Source of the DNA: DATFLS01 sp964413425
GTDB taxonomy: Bacteria; Fidelibacterota; JAANXI01
Reading direction: 5' to 3'
Length of the DNA stretch: 64,000 nt
Assembly (NCBI GenBank): GCA_964413425.1
Contig: CAYPST010000001.1
Span: 1-64,000 of the forward strand
Numbering within the stretch: the first letter of the stretch is position 1; every line of letters starts with the position of its first letter. Position numbers and translations under genes: made by a program. The notes under the pieces were generated by a model. It made no database searches, was not told where the DNA came from, and saw only the letters and a list, made by a program, of their open reading frames with translations. Positions 25,841-35,000 of this stretch are shown here, piece by piece.

Positions 25841-25936
25841 TTACTTGTTTTTCTTCTTATGACGGTTTTTACGTAACCGCTTTTTCCGTTTGTGGGTGTT
25901 AATTTTTCGCCGTTTTCTTTTCTTGCCACTGGGCAT
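25841..25936 (-). CDS. Very basic 31-residue AURKAIP1/COX24-domain (bS22-like) protein
   Basis: A tiny gene encoding 31 residues, about two thirds Lys or Arg, beginning MPSGKKRKRRK and containing the THKRKKRLRKNRHKKK core. This matches the AURKAIP1/COX24 domain family, which in several bacterial lineages is a small protein associated with the small ribosomal subunit (bS22 in mycobacteria, mS38 in mitochondria). The ATG has a perfect GGAGG seven bases upstream, and a strong terminator follows the stop. It is preceded by the HU gene 53 bases away. The ribosomal role is inferred from family knowledge. Confidence 0.9.
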   Translation of the reverse strand: MPSGKKRKRRKINTHKRKKRLRKNRHKKKNK

Positions 25937-25989
25937 ACTAAGTCCCTCCTTTCTTATTAACGATTATGGTGGTTTTGTATATGCATATG

Positions 25990-26274
25990 CTAGCTCAACG
26001 TTCCGTTAATCTCGTCTTTTAATACCTTGGACGCCTTAAACACCGGCACCAGGCGTTCGGGGAGATATACCATTTCGCCGGTACCGGGGTTCCTGGCTTT
26101 TTTCGGCTTCCGCTTCTTGACGCTGAAACTCCCGAACCCCCGGAATTCCACCCGCTCACCCTGTTTCAGGGACTCTTTCAGCTTATTCAAAAATCCCGTG
26201 ACCACGGCTTCCGTTTCAACCTTGGTCAATCCGGTTGCTTCCGAGATAATGTCGACCATATCAGACTTTGTCAC
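25990..26274 (-). CDS. hup: HU/IHF family DNA-binding protein
   Basis: Nucleoid-associated protein that bends DNA as a dimer, 94 residues. Features are the N-terminal helices (TKSDMVDIISEATGL), EFRGFGSF, and the DNA-binding arm KKARNPGTGEMVYLPERLVPVFKASK. The start is GTG, with GGGAG six bases upstream. HU and IHF cannot be told apart securely here. It lies 21 bases after sppA, between it and the bS22-like gene. Confidence 0.96.
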   Translation of the reverse strand: MTKSDMVDIISEATGLTKVETEAVVTGFLNKLKESLKQGERVEFRGFGSFSVKKRKPKKARNPGTGEMVYLPERLVPVFKASKVLKDEINGTLS

Positions 26275-26295
26275 TGTTGTCTCCCGTTCAGTTGA

Positions 26296-27174
26296 TTATG
26301 GATACCGATACTCTAAAATAGGAACCTGGTACAATCGATCCTTCAGTTGTTCCAGATCACCAAACAACACATCCCAGAGACGAAGCCGCCGTTCCCGGGA
26401 TCTGACAATGGTTGGCTCTCCGGCGATTCCGGCCATCTCCGCGGCCACCTGAATAGCCTGATGCAGGTCTCCCAGTTGATCAATCAGGCCATGCTCCATT
26501 GCCTGGGCTCCGGTGTAGACTCTGCCGTCTGCCAGTGTTCGCACCGAATCAATATCCAGATGCCGTTCTTCGGCGACTGCAGTAATGAACTGTTCATACG
26601 TATTCATCACGATGGACGAAAAATACTGCCGGGTTTCTTCGTCCCATTCGGAGTATGGGGCACCGGCATTTTTGAGGGGACCGCTGGTTACGCTGTGAAA
26701 CTCGATCCCCAGGGTCTTCAACAACTTTGTCGTCTGGGGAAAATCCATGAGCACGCCGATGCTTCCGGTGAGGGTGCCGGGATTTGCCAGAATGGAATCA
26801 GCCCCCAGCGCCAGATAATAGGCCCCCGACGCGGCCAGAGATCCCATGGACACCACAATCGGCTTTTCGGTTGCCCGGGCCCGCTTCACGCCTTCATACA
26901 TTTCCTGGGAAGCGGCCACAACGCCTCCGGGGCTTTCCACCCTGATGACAATGGCTTGCACCTCCTTTCTCTCCAGGTAGCGATCCAATCGCTCCAGGAA
27001 CGGCTGGGCATCCGTGATCATCCCTTTCATCGAAATCACCGCCACATCCCCTTCACCGGTGATGAACCGTTGATCCGCCGGGGGACGGAAAAAGCTGAAC
27101 GCCGTCCATACCAGAAAGAGCACCAGGATCACTAAGATGACCCCGACTACGACATCGGAGGGACGTTTCGCCAT
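26296..27174 (-). CDS. sppA: Signal peptide peptidase SppA (short, single-domain type)
   Basis: Inner-membrane serine protease that degrades cleaved signal peptides. It is 292 residues with one N-terminal membrane segment (about 7-29) and a single ClpP-like domain, as in the Bacillus type rather than the duplicated E. coli type. Catalytic Ser116 is in AASGAYY and the general base Lys168 is in SGPLKNAG; the 52-residue spacing equals that of the Bacillus enzyme. It lies 5 bases after mltD. Confidence 0.95.
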   Translation of the reverse strand: MAKRPSDVVVGVILVILVLFLVWTAFSFFRPPADQRFITGEGDVAVISMKGMITDAQPFLERLDRYLERKEVQAIVIRVESPGGVVAASQEMYEGVKRARATEKPIVVSMGSLAASGAYYLALGADSILANPGTLTGSIGVLMDFPQTTKLLKTLGIEFHSVTSGPLKNAGAPYSEWDEETRQYFSSIVMNTYEQFITAVAEERHLDIDSVRTLADGRVYTGAQAMEHGLIDQLGDLHQAIQVAAEMAGIAGEPTIVRSRERRLRLWDVLFGDLEQLKDRLYQVPILEYRYP

Positions 27175-27179
27175 GGGCC

Positions 27180-29084
27180 CTAATTCACCATAATCCGGAT
27201 GCGATCACCCGGTTTAATATTTCCGCTGGCGACTTCCGGATTCCACTGTCTGAGAGAACTGAGCTCAACATCATACCGTCTGGCGATATCCCAGAGAGTG
27301 TCGCGGCTCTGTACCACATAGATCTGGTAGTCGCCGCCCTGGGAGGTCTGGGCGCTTGCCACCGGTGTTCCCTCAGCCTGCGCATTCTCCTGCGCCCCGG
27401 CAAACTGGCTGTCTTCCGGTACCCAGATATTCAGTCGATCTCCGGGATAGATATACTGTCCGTAATATAACCCGTTCCAGTTCCGAATGCTCTGGGCCCG
27501 CGTATTATACATCTCAGCGATTTCTCCGAGGGTATCGCCGCGTTTTACGATGTACACGAGTTTCTTATGCCCCGCCACGTTCTGAGGAATGGGCTGGGCG
27601 GACCGGGATGCGCTCGCCGTATTCCGGCTATACGATGGTGACAGCGGAATGGTCAGCACATCTCCCACGTTAATCCAGTGACTGTTCCGGATATTGTTCA
27701 CGCTGGTGATGGTCCCAACAGAAACACCGTATCTGTTTGCAATGTAGGAGAGGGTCTGCCCCCACTGGACCCGATGCCTGACATATTCCAGTTCACCGGC
27801 TTCCGGAATTTCCTCCTGCACTGCCAGGAATTGTTCCCGGGTGCCCGCCGGTAATCTGAGCACATACGAATCCACATTGGTCGGAGTGGTGTATCGGCGT
27901 AATTCCGGATTCAATTCTTTGATAACGCCAACCGGTATGGACATGGCGTCGGCAATATTATTCAGCTCGAATCCTTTCCCCACCTGTACGGTATCGGCGA
28001 GCCATTTTGGCTCGGGATCAATGGTAAATCCATACTCTTCCGGGTGGTTGGCAATGATGGTGGCCGCCAGGACGGTGGGCACATAATTCCGGGTCTGCCG
28101 GGGCAGCGTCCGCAGATTCCAGAAATCCCGGGTGTTCTCACGCCGAATGGCCCGCCAGATTCTGCGTTCCCCGCTGTTATAGGCTGCCATTGCCAGATAC
28201 CAATCGTCAAATTCGTGGTATAGTTTGGCGAGGAACTTTGCGGCGGCATGGGTGGATTTGACCGGATCATATCGTTCATCAACCCAATAGGTGCGTTCCA
28301 ATCCGAATTTCTTGCCGGTGCTGGAAATGAATTGCCAGGGGCCGGCGGCGTAGGCATAGGAATACGCCCGAGGATTCAAGCCGCTTTCGATGAGTGCCAG
28401 ATAAAACAACTCCGGCGGCAGATTATACTGGGCCAGAATCTCTCTAAAGAGATCTTCAAACCGATTCATGCGGTTCAGGTACGTTTGAAACTCGTCCCGC
28501 CGACGGGTCTGGAGAAAACGGATGATCCGCTCCACCTGCGCGTTGAGGATGATGGGGATGTGCCCTTCCCGGTCATCGAGCACCTTGAACTGCCCGTTTT
28601 CCCACTCTATCTCTTCAATGGGCTCCAGGAGGGAGATCTGTTCCTGGAGAGAGGCGGGTTTGTACCCATCGTCTTCTTCTTTGTTCTCGACGTAATGCAC
28701 ATAATCTTCGGTAATCTTTTGAGTGAACAGAATCGATTCATCTTCAGTCCAGGGCTCAAGATTTTCGTACTCCTGCAGCTGCCGGAGATGCTCCAGCGCC
28801 GCTTCGAAATGGTACCGGGCACCGGTGGTATCATTGTCATATACTGAAATCAGGGCATTGGAATATTGTATCTTTGCCTGATTTAACAAGTCCTCTTCGC
28901 CCGGTTGGGACTGTATCGAGTCGACTGCTCCCTCCGCTTTGGCAGCCATCAGACTATCCACCTGTTCATGTTGCTTCTGTGTACTTTCCTGTCCCGTATT
29001 CAGGTTGAATCTGGTGGCTGTGCACCCCAGAAGGACGCTACTGATTACAACGGTCAGAATATACCTGGAGAATTTACTACCCAT
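27180..29084 (-). CDS. mltD: Lytic murein transglycosylase lipoprotein with three LysM domains (MltD type)
   Basis: Cleaves peptidoglycan glycan strands. It is 634 residues, with a lipoprotein signal peptide ending in LLGC (lipid anchor Cys21), so it should sit in the outer membrane or periplasm. After an extended N-terminal region, the goose-lysozyme-like SLT domain has LALIESGLNPRAYS with the catalytic Glu, then AAGPWQFISSTGKKFGL and MAAYNSGERR. Three LysM repeats follow (YIANRYGVSVGTI, EIAEMYNTRAQSI and DIARRYDVELSSL). The lipid anchor, catalytic domain and repeats are in the usual MltD order. It is the first gene of a unit with sppA and HU. Confidence 0.96.
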   Translation of the reverse strand: MGSKFSRYILTVVISSVLLGCTATRFNLNTGQESTQKQHEQVDSLMAAKAEGAVDSIQSQPGEEDLLNQAKIQYSNALISVYDNDTTGARYHFEAALEHLRQLQEYENLEPWTEDESILFTQKITEDYVHYVENKEEDDGYKPASLQEQISLLEPIEEIEWENGQFKVLDDREGHIPIILNAQVERIIRFLQTRRRDEFQTYLNRMNRFEDLFREILAQYNLPPELFYLALIESGLNPRAYSYAYAAGPWQFISSTGKKFGLERTYWVDERYDPVKSTHAAAKFLAKLYHEFDDWYLAMAAYNSGERRIWRAIRRENTRDFWNLRTLPRQTRNYVPTVLAATIIANHPEEYGFTIDPEPKWLADTVQVGKGFELNNIADAMSIPVGVIKELNPELRRYTTPTNVDSYVLRLPAGTREQFLAVQEEIPEAGELEYVRHRVQWGQTLSYIANRYGVSVGTITSVNNIRNSHWINVGDVLTIPLSPSYSRNTASASRSAQPIPQNVAGHKKLVYIVKRGDTLGEIAEMYNTRAQSIRNWNGLYYGQYIYPGDRLNIWVPEDSQFAGAQENAQAEGTPVASAQTSQGGDYQIYVVQSRDTLWDIARRYDVELSSLRQWNPEVASGNIKPGDRIRIMVN

Positions 29085-29238
29085 AAGCCGTTCTCCCCTG
29101 CGCTTTTATTCGGTTCGCGAGATACATGAACCCCGGCACTACCTCTGAATCTGAAAAAACAGAGGCTCCGCCGGGTGTCTCCTGGTTTCGCCCCGACCCG
29201 TCGGGGCAGATTGTTTTATCCTGAATAATTCGAAAAAA

Positions 29239-29559
29239 AATAGCACACGCCGGTCGAAGGCCCGGCTCCTGACGGGAATGAACACAGAAACAACAAGCCT
29301 GCCCCGATACGTCGGGGATGAACACGGAACTCTCCCTGCCACATCCCGGTGGAGCGGTCGCTCCGCCTCCGGGGAAGCATGAAGGCCAGAGATGGAGAGG
29401 TGTGCCCCAGCAGGGATACGGTGACTCCAATGATCTCCTGAGGCATCCCACGCTCCTCCTGCCATGCCGGCCCACAATCGCCCGGCTGGTGGGTTGGGAG
29501 CCTGGTTCTGTTTTTCATCTGTGGTCATCCCATGTTTCCGTGTATATCAGTGTGCTATT
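29239..29559. repeat. Family 2 dispersed repeat, copy with perfect short terminal inverted repeats
   Basis: The noncoding stretch 29085-29630 contains AATAGCACAC at 29239-29248 and its exact reverse complement GTGTGCTATT at 29550-29559. Inside are CACAGAAAC and CCCCGATACGTCGGGG (29302-29317), matching the copy at 17932-18281, a GGAGCG/CGCTCC hairpin near 29353, and the right-end motif CATCTGTGGTCAT with TTCCGTGT. Just outside, GCCCCGACCCGTCGGGGC (29190-29207) is a perfect palindrome. The 9-mer AATAATTCG is found on both sides (29224-29232 and 29574-29582). No transposase and no coding frame is supported here. Confidence 0.6.
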
Positions 29560-29630
29560 CTTGTCGTATTTATAATAATTCGGGTTATCTTGCCTGCAAT
29601 AATATGTCGATATTTACCGGAATGCAATAC

Positions 29631-30965
29631 TTAGATCCCTTCTGAAGAAAAATTCCTGCCTTCCGTCCCCGTTTTTGACGGTTCACCCTCAGGCAGAGAT
29701 GGTATCATGGGGCACGCATGACAACGCCCCTGTTCGCACCAGTGCTTCTGAAGATACAGGAATCCCTGCAGCCGAATCGGATGGATCCGACGCCCCGGGT
29801 ACCGGCCCCGCCAGCGGGTGTTCCGGATAAATCTGACAATGCGTTGATACGGCGGTATCCATGGGAGATCCTGCACCCAGCTCCGGAGGGCCGGATACGC
29901 TTCCTCATTCTCAGTCAGCCAGAGAGGCAGCAGGCAGTTGATAATCACTTCTACTGCCTGGGATCGTCCGATGGAGAGTGTCTTCTGATGAAAGAGATCG
30001 GCATATGTGGCGGGTACCGGCTTTCGCATCTGCAGCCGGTTCAGGAATTCCCGGGCGGTGAAGCTGCGGTGCCCCTCCCGGGAGAGGGCATACCACGTTT
30101 CGAAACCAGCAAAGAACAGATACAGACGGAACAGCGGATGATTCATCGGCCGGGACAACAGCGGATGCCAATCGTAGTACCGGAAGCCCCGGAGATCAAA
30201 ATCCGATGCCATGCGTTCCCACACGGGCGCCCGGCATTCGTAATATTCATCATATCCCAGCAAGCCAAGGAGGAACTCAAAGAGATGCTCCGCAGAAAGA
30301 TGTGCCGCAATTTCCCGGGCCAGAGAAAAGGGGACCATGTCTGACAGCTGCTCCATCTGCCGATGATTCTGCCCGTAGCCCAGGCACCGAAGAATTTTCT
30401 TATACCAGAGAGTATGGGGTGGGCACTCTTCCCGCAGTCTCCCGAACCGCCCGGCCTTTTGCCGGATTCTCTTCCATCCGGCCTCCTGCAGAAGGTAATC
30501 CGCCCGGGAAACCGGATGGACCTGCCTGCATCGTCGCGAGCCGGGTGTGACCGGCGGATGATTCGAGACCCCGGTGAGGAGGATGGTATGCGCCGGGTAG
30601 TGCTTCAACCGTGACGGTTTTGTGGAATCACTGCGCGTGCCGACCACGTGCAATACGACCTCACGATATCGTTGATCGCTTTGATGACCATGCATCCACC
30701 AGCCGTCCTGCCGCAGATGGATTTCAACCGCCCCCCGGATCACATCCTGTTCCGTGAGAATAATCGCATTCAAAAAATCCGGACCGGCATTCTTGTTGCA
30801 AATACCGCCTTCCAGTACCGTAATCTTCGATCCGGCAAGCGTGGTGAATTCTTTGGGAAAGGAGAGATCCTCCCAGTAACGCTGGTAATCCGCTTCCGTG
30901 GGCCGGATGTCGCAAACCCGTCCCCCGTGCGGAATTGGAAACCCGGCTGATGCAGTTGACGTCAT
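29631..30965 (-). CDS. DUF2851 family protein
   Basis: A 444-residue cytosolic protein of a family common in Bacteroidota and relatives; its function is unknown. The recognisable part is N-terminal: ILEGG-like VLEGGICNKNAGPDFLNAII, then GAVEIHLRQDGWWMHGHQ and YREVVLHVVG. The C-terminal region has clustered cysteines (CEQGRCHACPM, about 415-425) that may bind a metal. The ATG overlaps the plsC stop by 4 bases. It ends a serS-aldolase-plsC-DUF2851 run in which all genes touch or nearly touch. Confidence 0.88.
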   Translation of the reverse strand: MTSTASAGFPIPHGGRVCDIRPTEADYQRYWEDLSFPKEFTTLAGSKITVLEGGICNKNAGPDFLNAIILTEQDVIRGAVEIHLRQDGWWMHGHQSDQRYREVVLHVVGTRSDSTKPSRLKHYPAHTILLTGVSNHPPVTPGSRRCRQVHPVSRADYLLQEAGWKRIRQKAGRFGRLREECPPHTLWYKKILRCLGYGQNHRQMEQLSDMVPFSLAREIAAHLSAEHLFEFLLGLLGYDEYYECRAPVWERMASDFDLRGFRYYDWHPLLSRPMNHPLFRLYLFFAGFETWYALSREGHRSFTAREFLNRLQMRKPVPATYADLFHQKTLSIGRSQAVEVIINCLLPLWLTENEEAYPALRSWVQDLPWIPPYQRIVRFIRNTRWRGRYPGRRIHPIRLQGFLYLQKHWCEQGRCHACPMIPSLPEGEPSKTGTEGRNFSSEGI

Positions 30966-31693
30966 GGGGACACCGGCTCTTTCGCCTGCTTATTTTTTGT
31001 TATGATTTCCCGGGTCATCCGGACAAGGTGTTCCCGGTCTTGCGCCTCGAACTCAGCCACTTCTATTGGTTTATCGACCAAAACGTCCACTTCTCCAGGC
31101 ATGATAAACGAGGCCTTCTTCGGCGTCAGATACCGGCTGCCGAGAATAGTGACCGGCACAACAGGCAGCCCGGTTTGCTGGGCAAAGGCGAATCCCCCTT
31201 TTTTAAATGGTCTCAGCCGGCCGGTGGGAGATCGCGTTCCCTCGGGAAACACCACCACCGATACCCGCTGTCGGGGAATGCGCCGGGCTGCTTCGTTCAG
31301 GCTGGCAATGGCGCGTTCGGTATTCCTGCGATCCACTTTGATGTATCCTCCCAGACTCAGTGCCCAGCCAAACAGGGGAATGCGAAATAATTCCTGCTTG
31401 GTCATGATGCGCAGCTGGTATGGCAAACTCCGGATTAACACAGGGATATCCAGCGCACTTTCGTGGTTGGAGATAAACACATAGTTGGCTGTTCCGGATA
31501 AATGCTCCAATCCGGAGATATTTACCCGAACTCCGGAAAAGAATAAAATGGTTCTGGCCCAGAACCGGGCACAGGAGTGGGTGAAATAACCCCGCCGATC
31601 TATCAGGCCGAAGAGAACGGCGAACACCGCAGAAAAGAAACTCCAGAAGACGACCCAGAATACGGTCCAGGTTGATCGAATCGTCTTTCGCAT
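30962..31693 (-). CDS. plsC: 1-acyl-sn-glycerol-3-phosphate acyltransferase
   Basis: Membrane-associated acyltransferase that makes phosphatidic acid from lysophosphatidic acid. It is 243 residues with an N-terminal hydrophobic helix (about 8-30). The catalytic HX4D motif is NHESALD (His77 and Asp82), and FPEGTRSPTGRLRPFKKG (about 149) is the acyl-acceptor binding motif. It is coupled to the DUF2851 gene by an ATGA overlap. A second, less typical acyltransferase lies in the carotenoid cluster at 61838. Confidence 0.94.
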   Translation of the reverse strand: MRKTIRSTWTVFWVVFWSFFSAVFAVLFGLIDRRGYFTHSCARFWARTILFFSGVRVNISGLEHLSGTANYVFISNHESALDIPVLIRSLPYQLRIMTKQELFRIPLFGWALSLGGYIKVDRRNTERAIASLNEAARRIPRQRVSVVVFPEGTRSPTGRLRPFKKGGFAFAQQTGLPVVPVTILGSRYLTPKKASFIMPGEVDVLVDKPIEVAEFEAQDREHLVRMTREIITKNKQAKEPVSP

Positions 31694-31711
31694 AATGGAT
31701 GCACCTGGGAA

Positions 31712-32269
31712 TTATTCCTTCACGAGTTGGGCAACCCGGGCAAGGTGTTCGGCCCTCTCCAGGCGGAACAGGGCTTCTTCCAGACTGCCTCCTATGGATA
31801 GAGCGCCGTGACGGGCCAGAATCCCAACCACGGATCCTTTCAGACTCTCTGCCACCGTTTGCGCAAACTGCTCGGTGCCGGGCTCTTCCGCAGAAATCAC
31901 TGCCAGCTCTCCCACTGTTTCAGCGGTTTCGAACAGCAGACCGGCATCCGGCGATTCGCCTCGAACCCCCCAGGCAGTCAGATAGACGGGGTGAGCGTGC
32001 ACCACCGCCTGAACATCGGGATGGCTCTGATAGATAGCCGTATGCATCCGCCACTCCGATGAGGCCCGGCGGGACACGCCTTCTCCGCTGAGATCGACCC
32101 GGACCAGATCCCGGGGCTTGAGCTGTTCTTTCCGCACCCCGGTCGGTGTGATGAGCATCGTCTGCTCATCCACGCGAACGCTGCAATTCCCGTCGCTGGC
32201 AGGCATCATACCCAGGCCGCTCAGTCTCCGACAGGTTTCAACCAGTTGATATTCTTGTTCTCGCGCCAT
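31712..32269 (-). CDS. Class II aldolase/adducin family protein
   Basis: A 185-residue zinc-dependent aldolase or epimerase of the FucA/AraD fold. GNCSVRV and TPTGVRKEQL bind substrate phosphate, VHAHPVYLTAW carries the metal-binding histidines (HAH), a second metal His is in ARHGALSIGG, and the C-terminal helix is typical. Members act on fuculose-phosphate, ribulose-phosphate or methylthioribulose-phosphate, and the sequence alone does not pick one. It overlaps the serS end by one base (33537-32269 precedes it). Confidence 0.88.
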   Translation of the reverse strand: MAREQEYQLVETCRRLSGLGMMPASDGNCSVRVDEQTMLITPTGVRKEQLKPRDLVRVDLSGEGVSRRASSEWRMHTAIYQSHPDVQAVVHAHPVYLTAWGVRGESPDAGLLFETAETVGELAVISAEEPGTEQFAQTVAESLKGSVVGILARHGALSIGGSLEEALFRLERAEHLARVAQLVKE

Positions 32270-33537
32270 TATTGTAATATAGTGGATCCGAGGTATGGCT
32301 TCAATACCTCAGGGAGTGTCACGGTCCCTTCTTCTGTTTGATGGGTTTCCAGCAGCGCCACCAATAATCTGGCGGTGGCCACCCCCGATCCATTCAGCGT
32401 ATGCACGTATTCCACGTTTCTGGTGGATCTGCGGCGAAAGCGGATATTCGCGCGTCGCGCCTGAAAATCTTCAAAATTACTGCAGCTGGATACCTCCAGC
32501 CATTTCTCTTCACCCGGAGCCCAGATTTCCAGATCGTAACACTTGGCAGCGGCGAAGCTTAAGTCTCCGGTACTCAGGTTGAGTACCCGATAAGGAATTT
32601 CCAGCGCCTGCAAAATCGCTTCGGCATTACCGGTGAGTTCTTCTAATACGGCATATGAGGATTCGGGCCGGACAATTTCCACCATTTCCACCTTATTAAA
32701 CTGATGCATTCGCAAAAAACCGCGGGTTTCCCGGCCATGGCTCCCGGCTTCTCTGCGAAAACAGGGGGTATAGGCCACATACCGCAGGGGTAGCTCATCT
32801 TCCGGAAGAATCTCATCGGCACGGATGTTGGTCACCGGCACTTCGCCGGTGGGAATCAGAAAGAGGTCATCCTTTTTCGTATTGTACATGTCTTCTTCCA
32901 GCTTCGGCAGCTGGCCGGTATGCTGCATGGCATCCCGGGACACCAGCAGCGGCGGAAGCACTTCGGTATACCCGTGGTGCCGGACGTGGTAATCGACCAT
33001 AAAATCAATCAGCGCCCGCTCCAGTTTTGCCCCCGGTCCCGTATATAACGGAAACCCTGTCCCGCTGATTTTTGCCGCCCGGGTGAGATCGAACAGCTCC
33101 AGCGACTCCCCCAGCTCAAGATGGTTCCTGGGAGCAAATCCGAATTCCGGTGTCGCACCCCATTCCCGCACCACTTCATTGGCGGATTCGTCTTTTCCGA
33201 CCGGTACCGTTTCGTGCGGGACATTAGGCACTTGAAGCAGCAGGGTGTCCAGCTCAGTCTCCAGGTCACCGATTTGTGCGTCGAACTCACGGATTTCTTC
33301 CGCCACGTCCCGCATGGCTGCAATCTGTTCGGAGGCGTCCTCTCCGGCTTTCTTCTTCTGGCCGATATCCTCCGAAACCACGTTCCGATGGTGCTTCATC
33401 TGATTCACTTTGTTCAACAGGTTGCGCCGCTGCTCGTCCAGCCGGAGGACTGCATCAAAATCCACCTGCTCGTTTTTGTGTCGGGTTGCCTGCCGGAATT
33501 TGTCCGGATCCTCACGGAGCTCCTTGATATCAATCAT
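32269..33537 (-). CDS. serS: Serine--tRNA ligase
   Basis: Class II aminoacyl-tRNA synthetase, 422 residues, normal length. The N-terminal coiled-coil arm (about 30-100) holds the tRNA. The catalytic domain shows motif 2 CFRREAGSHGRETRGFLRMHQFNK, cited here by its ends, the SSCSNFEDFQARR segment and motif 3 NGSGVATARLLVALLE. The start is ATG. It is the first of a four-gene run. The 86 bases upstream contain no T-box-like structure that I can see. Confidence 0.98.
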   Translation of the reverse strand: MIDIKELREDPDKFRQATRHKNEQVDFDAVLRLDEQRRNLLNKVNQMKHHRNVVSEDIGQKKKAGEDASEQIAAMRDVAEEIREFDAQIGDLETELDTLLLQVPNVPHETVPVGKDESANEVVREWGATPEFGFAPRNHLELGESLELFDLTRAAKISGTGFPLYTGPGAKLERALIDFMVDYHVRHHGYTEVLPPLLVSRDAMQHTGQLPKLEEDMYNTKKDDLFLIPTGEVPVTNIRADEILPEDELPLRYVAYTPCFRREAGSHGRETRGFLRMHQFNKVEMVEIVRPESSYAVLEELTGNAEAILQALEIPYRVLNLSTGDLSFAAAKCYDLEIWAPGEEKWLEVSSCSNFEDFQARRANIRFRRRSTRNVEYVHTLNGSGVATARLLVALLETHQTEEGTVTLPEVLKPYLGSTILQ

Positions 33538-33604
33538 ACCATATTACCATCAGCTTTTGTGATACATTTATCTGCTGTAGCCACCAGCCAAATATAGGAA
33601 ATAA

Positions 33605-33640
33605 TGGGAAAATAAATAAATGCTTAAGCGAAGTAAGCAT
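33605..33640 (-). terminator. Candidate terminator at the end of the aminotransferase gene
   Basis: On the minus strand ATGCTTA-CTTCGCT-TAAGCAT (33640-33620) gives a 7-bp stem followed by TTATTTATTTTCCC. The stem overlaps the last codons and stop codon (33624-33626) of the aminotransferase gene. The T tract is interrupted, so it is only a fair candidate. Confidence 0.5.
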
Positions 33641-34718
33641 TGACCGTATCAATCACCCTTTGCCGGTCGGTTTCGGGCATCTCCGGATAAATAGGCAGGG
33701 AAAGAATATGTGCGGCCACCTCCTCGGAAACCGGGAGTCCCGCAGTTTGTCCGACCTGCCGGAAGGCTGGTTGGTGATGCAGGGGAATGGGATAATGGAT
33801 AGCAGTCGGGATATCATGCTCCTGCAAATAATCCCGTACATCATCCCGATTCGGCACCTGAATCGAAAATTGATGGAAGACATGGGTGTTCCCGGGAAGA
33901 ATTTCAGGGAGCGTGATCTCCTCCGGTATGATTTCGCGTTTATACTCCTCTGCAATAGCGGCTCTCCCGGCATTCCACTGTTTCAAATACGGAAGTTTGA
34001 CTCGTAGAACCGCTGCCTGCAGTGCATCCAGACGACTGTTCACCCCCAATGTTTCATGCTGATACTTCACCCGGGATCCGTGCTTGGTTATCATGCGGAG
34101 CCTCTCCGCCACTTCCGCCTCATGGGTGACCATCATGCCTCCGTCACCGTACGCCCCCAAATTCTTGCTGGGAAAGAAACTGATGCATCCGACATCACCG
34201 AAGGTCCCGGCATATCCCCCGTTACGGGTGGCTCCGATCGCCTGGGCCGTGTCTTCGATCACCACCAGGTCATGCCGGCGGGCGATCTCCAGAATCTCCT
34301 CCATATCTGCGCACTGTCCATAGAGATGCACGGGAATGATAGCCCGGGTATTTTCAGTGATGGCATCTTCGATGGCTGCCGGATCGATGGTATAGCTCAC
34401 CGGATCGATATCGACGTAGACCGGCGTGGCACCCAGCAGGGCGACAACCTCCACCGTGGCCACAAAAGTGAACGCGGTGGTGATCACTTCGTCGCCCCGG
34501 CCGATATCATACGCCATTAGCGCAATCTGGAGGGCATCCGTTCCGGAAGCGCACCCCACGGCATATTCGATGTCCAGAAAGTCAGCCATTTCTTCTTCCA
34601 GAGTCTGGAGCTCCGGGCCCATAACAAAATAGCCGGAATCCAACACCCGTTGAATAGCGGCATCCATCTCGGGCTTCAGGTGCTTGTACTGTGCTACCAG
34701 ATCAAGAAATTGCATCAT
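33624..34718 (-). CDS. wbpE: DegT/DnrJ/EryC1/StrS sugar aminotransferase (WbpE-like)
   Basis: Pyridoxal-phosphate aminotransferase that puts an amino group on a nucleotide-linked keto sugar. It is 364 residues. The PLP-binding Lys185 is in FPSKNLGAYGDGG, Asp156 in VIEDTAQA contacts the cofactor nitrogen, and the N-terminal GTDALQ motif binds the phosphate. The next upstream gene is a WbpB-WbpD fusion and a WbpA homologue follows, so the likely substrate is UDP-3-keto-GlcNAcA (WbpE activity). The neighbourhood drives this call; the family alone covers many sugars. Confidence 0.85.
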   Translation of the reverse strand: MMQFLDLVAQYKHLKPEMDAAIQRVLDSGYFVMGPELQTLEEEMADFLDIEYAVGCASGTDALQIALMAYDIGRGDEVITTAFTFVATVEVVALLGATPVYVDIDPVSYTIDPAAIEDAITENTRAIIPVHLYGQCADMEEILEIARRHDLVVIEDTAQAIGATRNGGYAGTFGDVGCISFFPSKNLGAYGDGGMMVTHEAEVAERLRMITKHGSRVKYQHETLGVNSRLDALQAAVLRVKLPYLKQWNAGRAAIAEEYKREIIPEEITLPEILPGNTHVFHQFSIQVPNRDDVRDYLQEHDIPTAIHYPIPLHHQPAFRQVGQTAGLPVSEEVAAHILSLPIYPEMPETDRQRVIDTVNAYFA

Positions 34719-34924
34719 CAGGTTCCTTCTCCGTTTCTATTTTTTCCGTCTCTCAATGTCGATATGCTTTATGAACATGTCTGCTGACTTACCTTCCCCA
34801 TTCGCATAGAGCTTCCCCAAAATGATCCGCCCGGACTACTCCGGCATCAGAAAAATCATGCTCTTTTTTGTGCTGTTTTGACGGCTTTGACTGACACTAC
34901 TTCTTCATCACTTTATTTTAGATT

Positions 34925-34965
34925 ATCTGTGGTCATCTGTGTGCACCAGTGGCCGATATCCGTGT
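34925..34965. repeat. Solo fragment of the family 2 right-end motif
   Basis: ATCTGTGGTCATCTGTGTGC (34925-34944) followed by a TCCGTGT (34959-34965) resembles the right-end parts of the family 2 copies at 18253-18282 and 29517-29544. The remainder of 34719-35000 shows no gene and no terminator that I can support. Confidence 0.4.
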
Positions 34966-35000
34966 CGCATGCAATACAGTGTTTCGCGCACCGGCCGCTC

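Noticed and set aside
28607..28840. Antisense or alternative small frames inside mltD
   Set aside because: They share codons with a conserved lytic transglycosylase and show no independent features.
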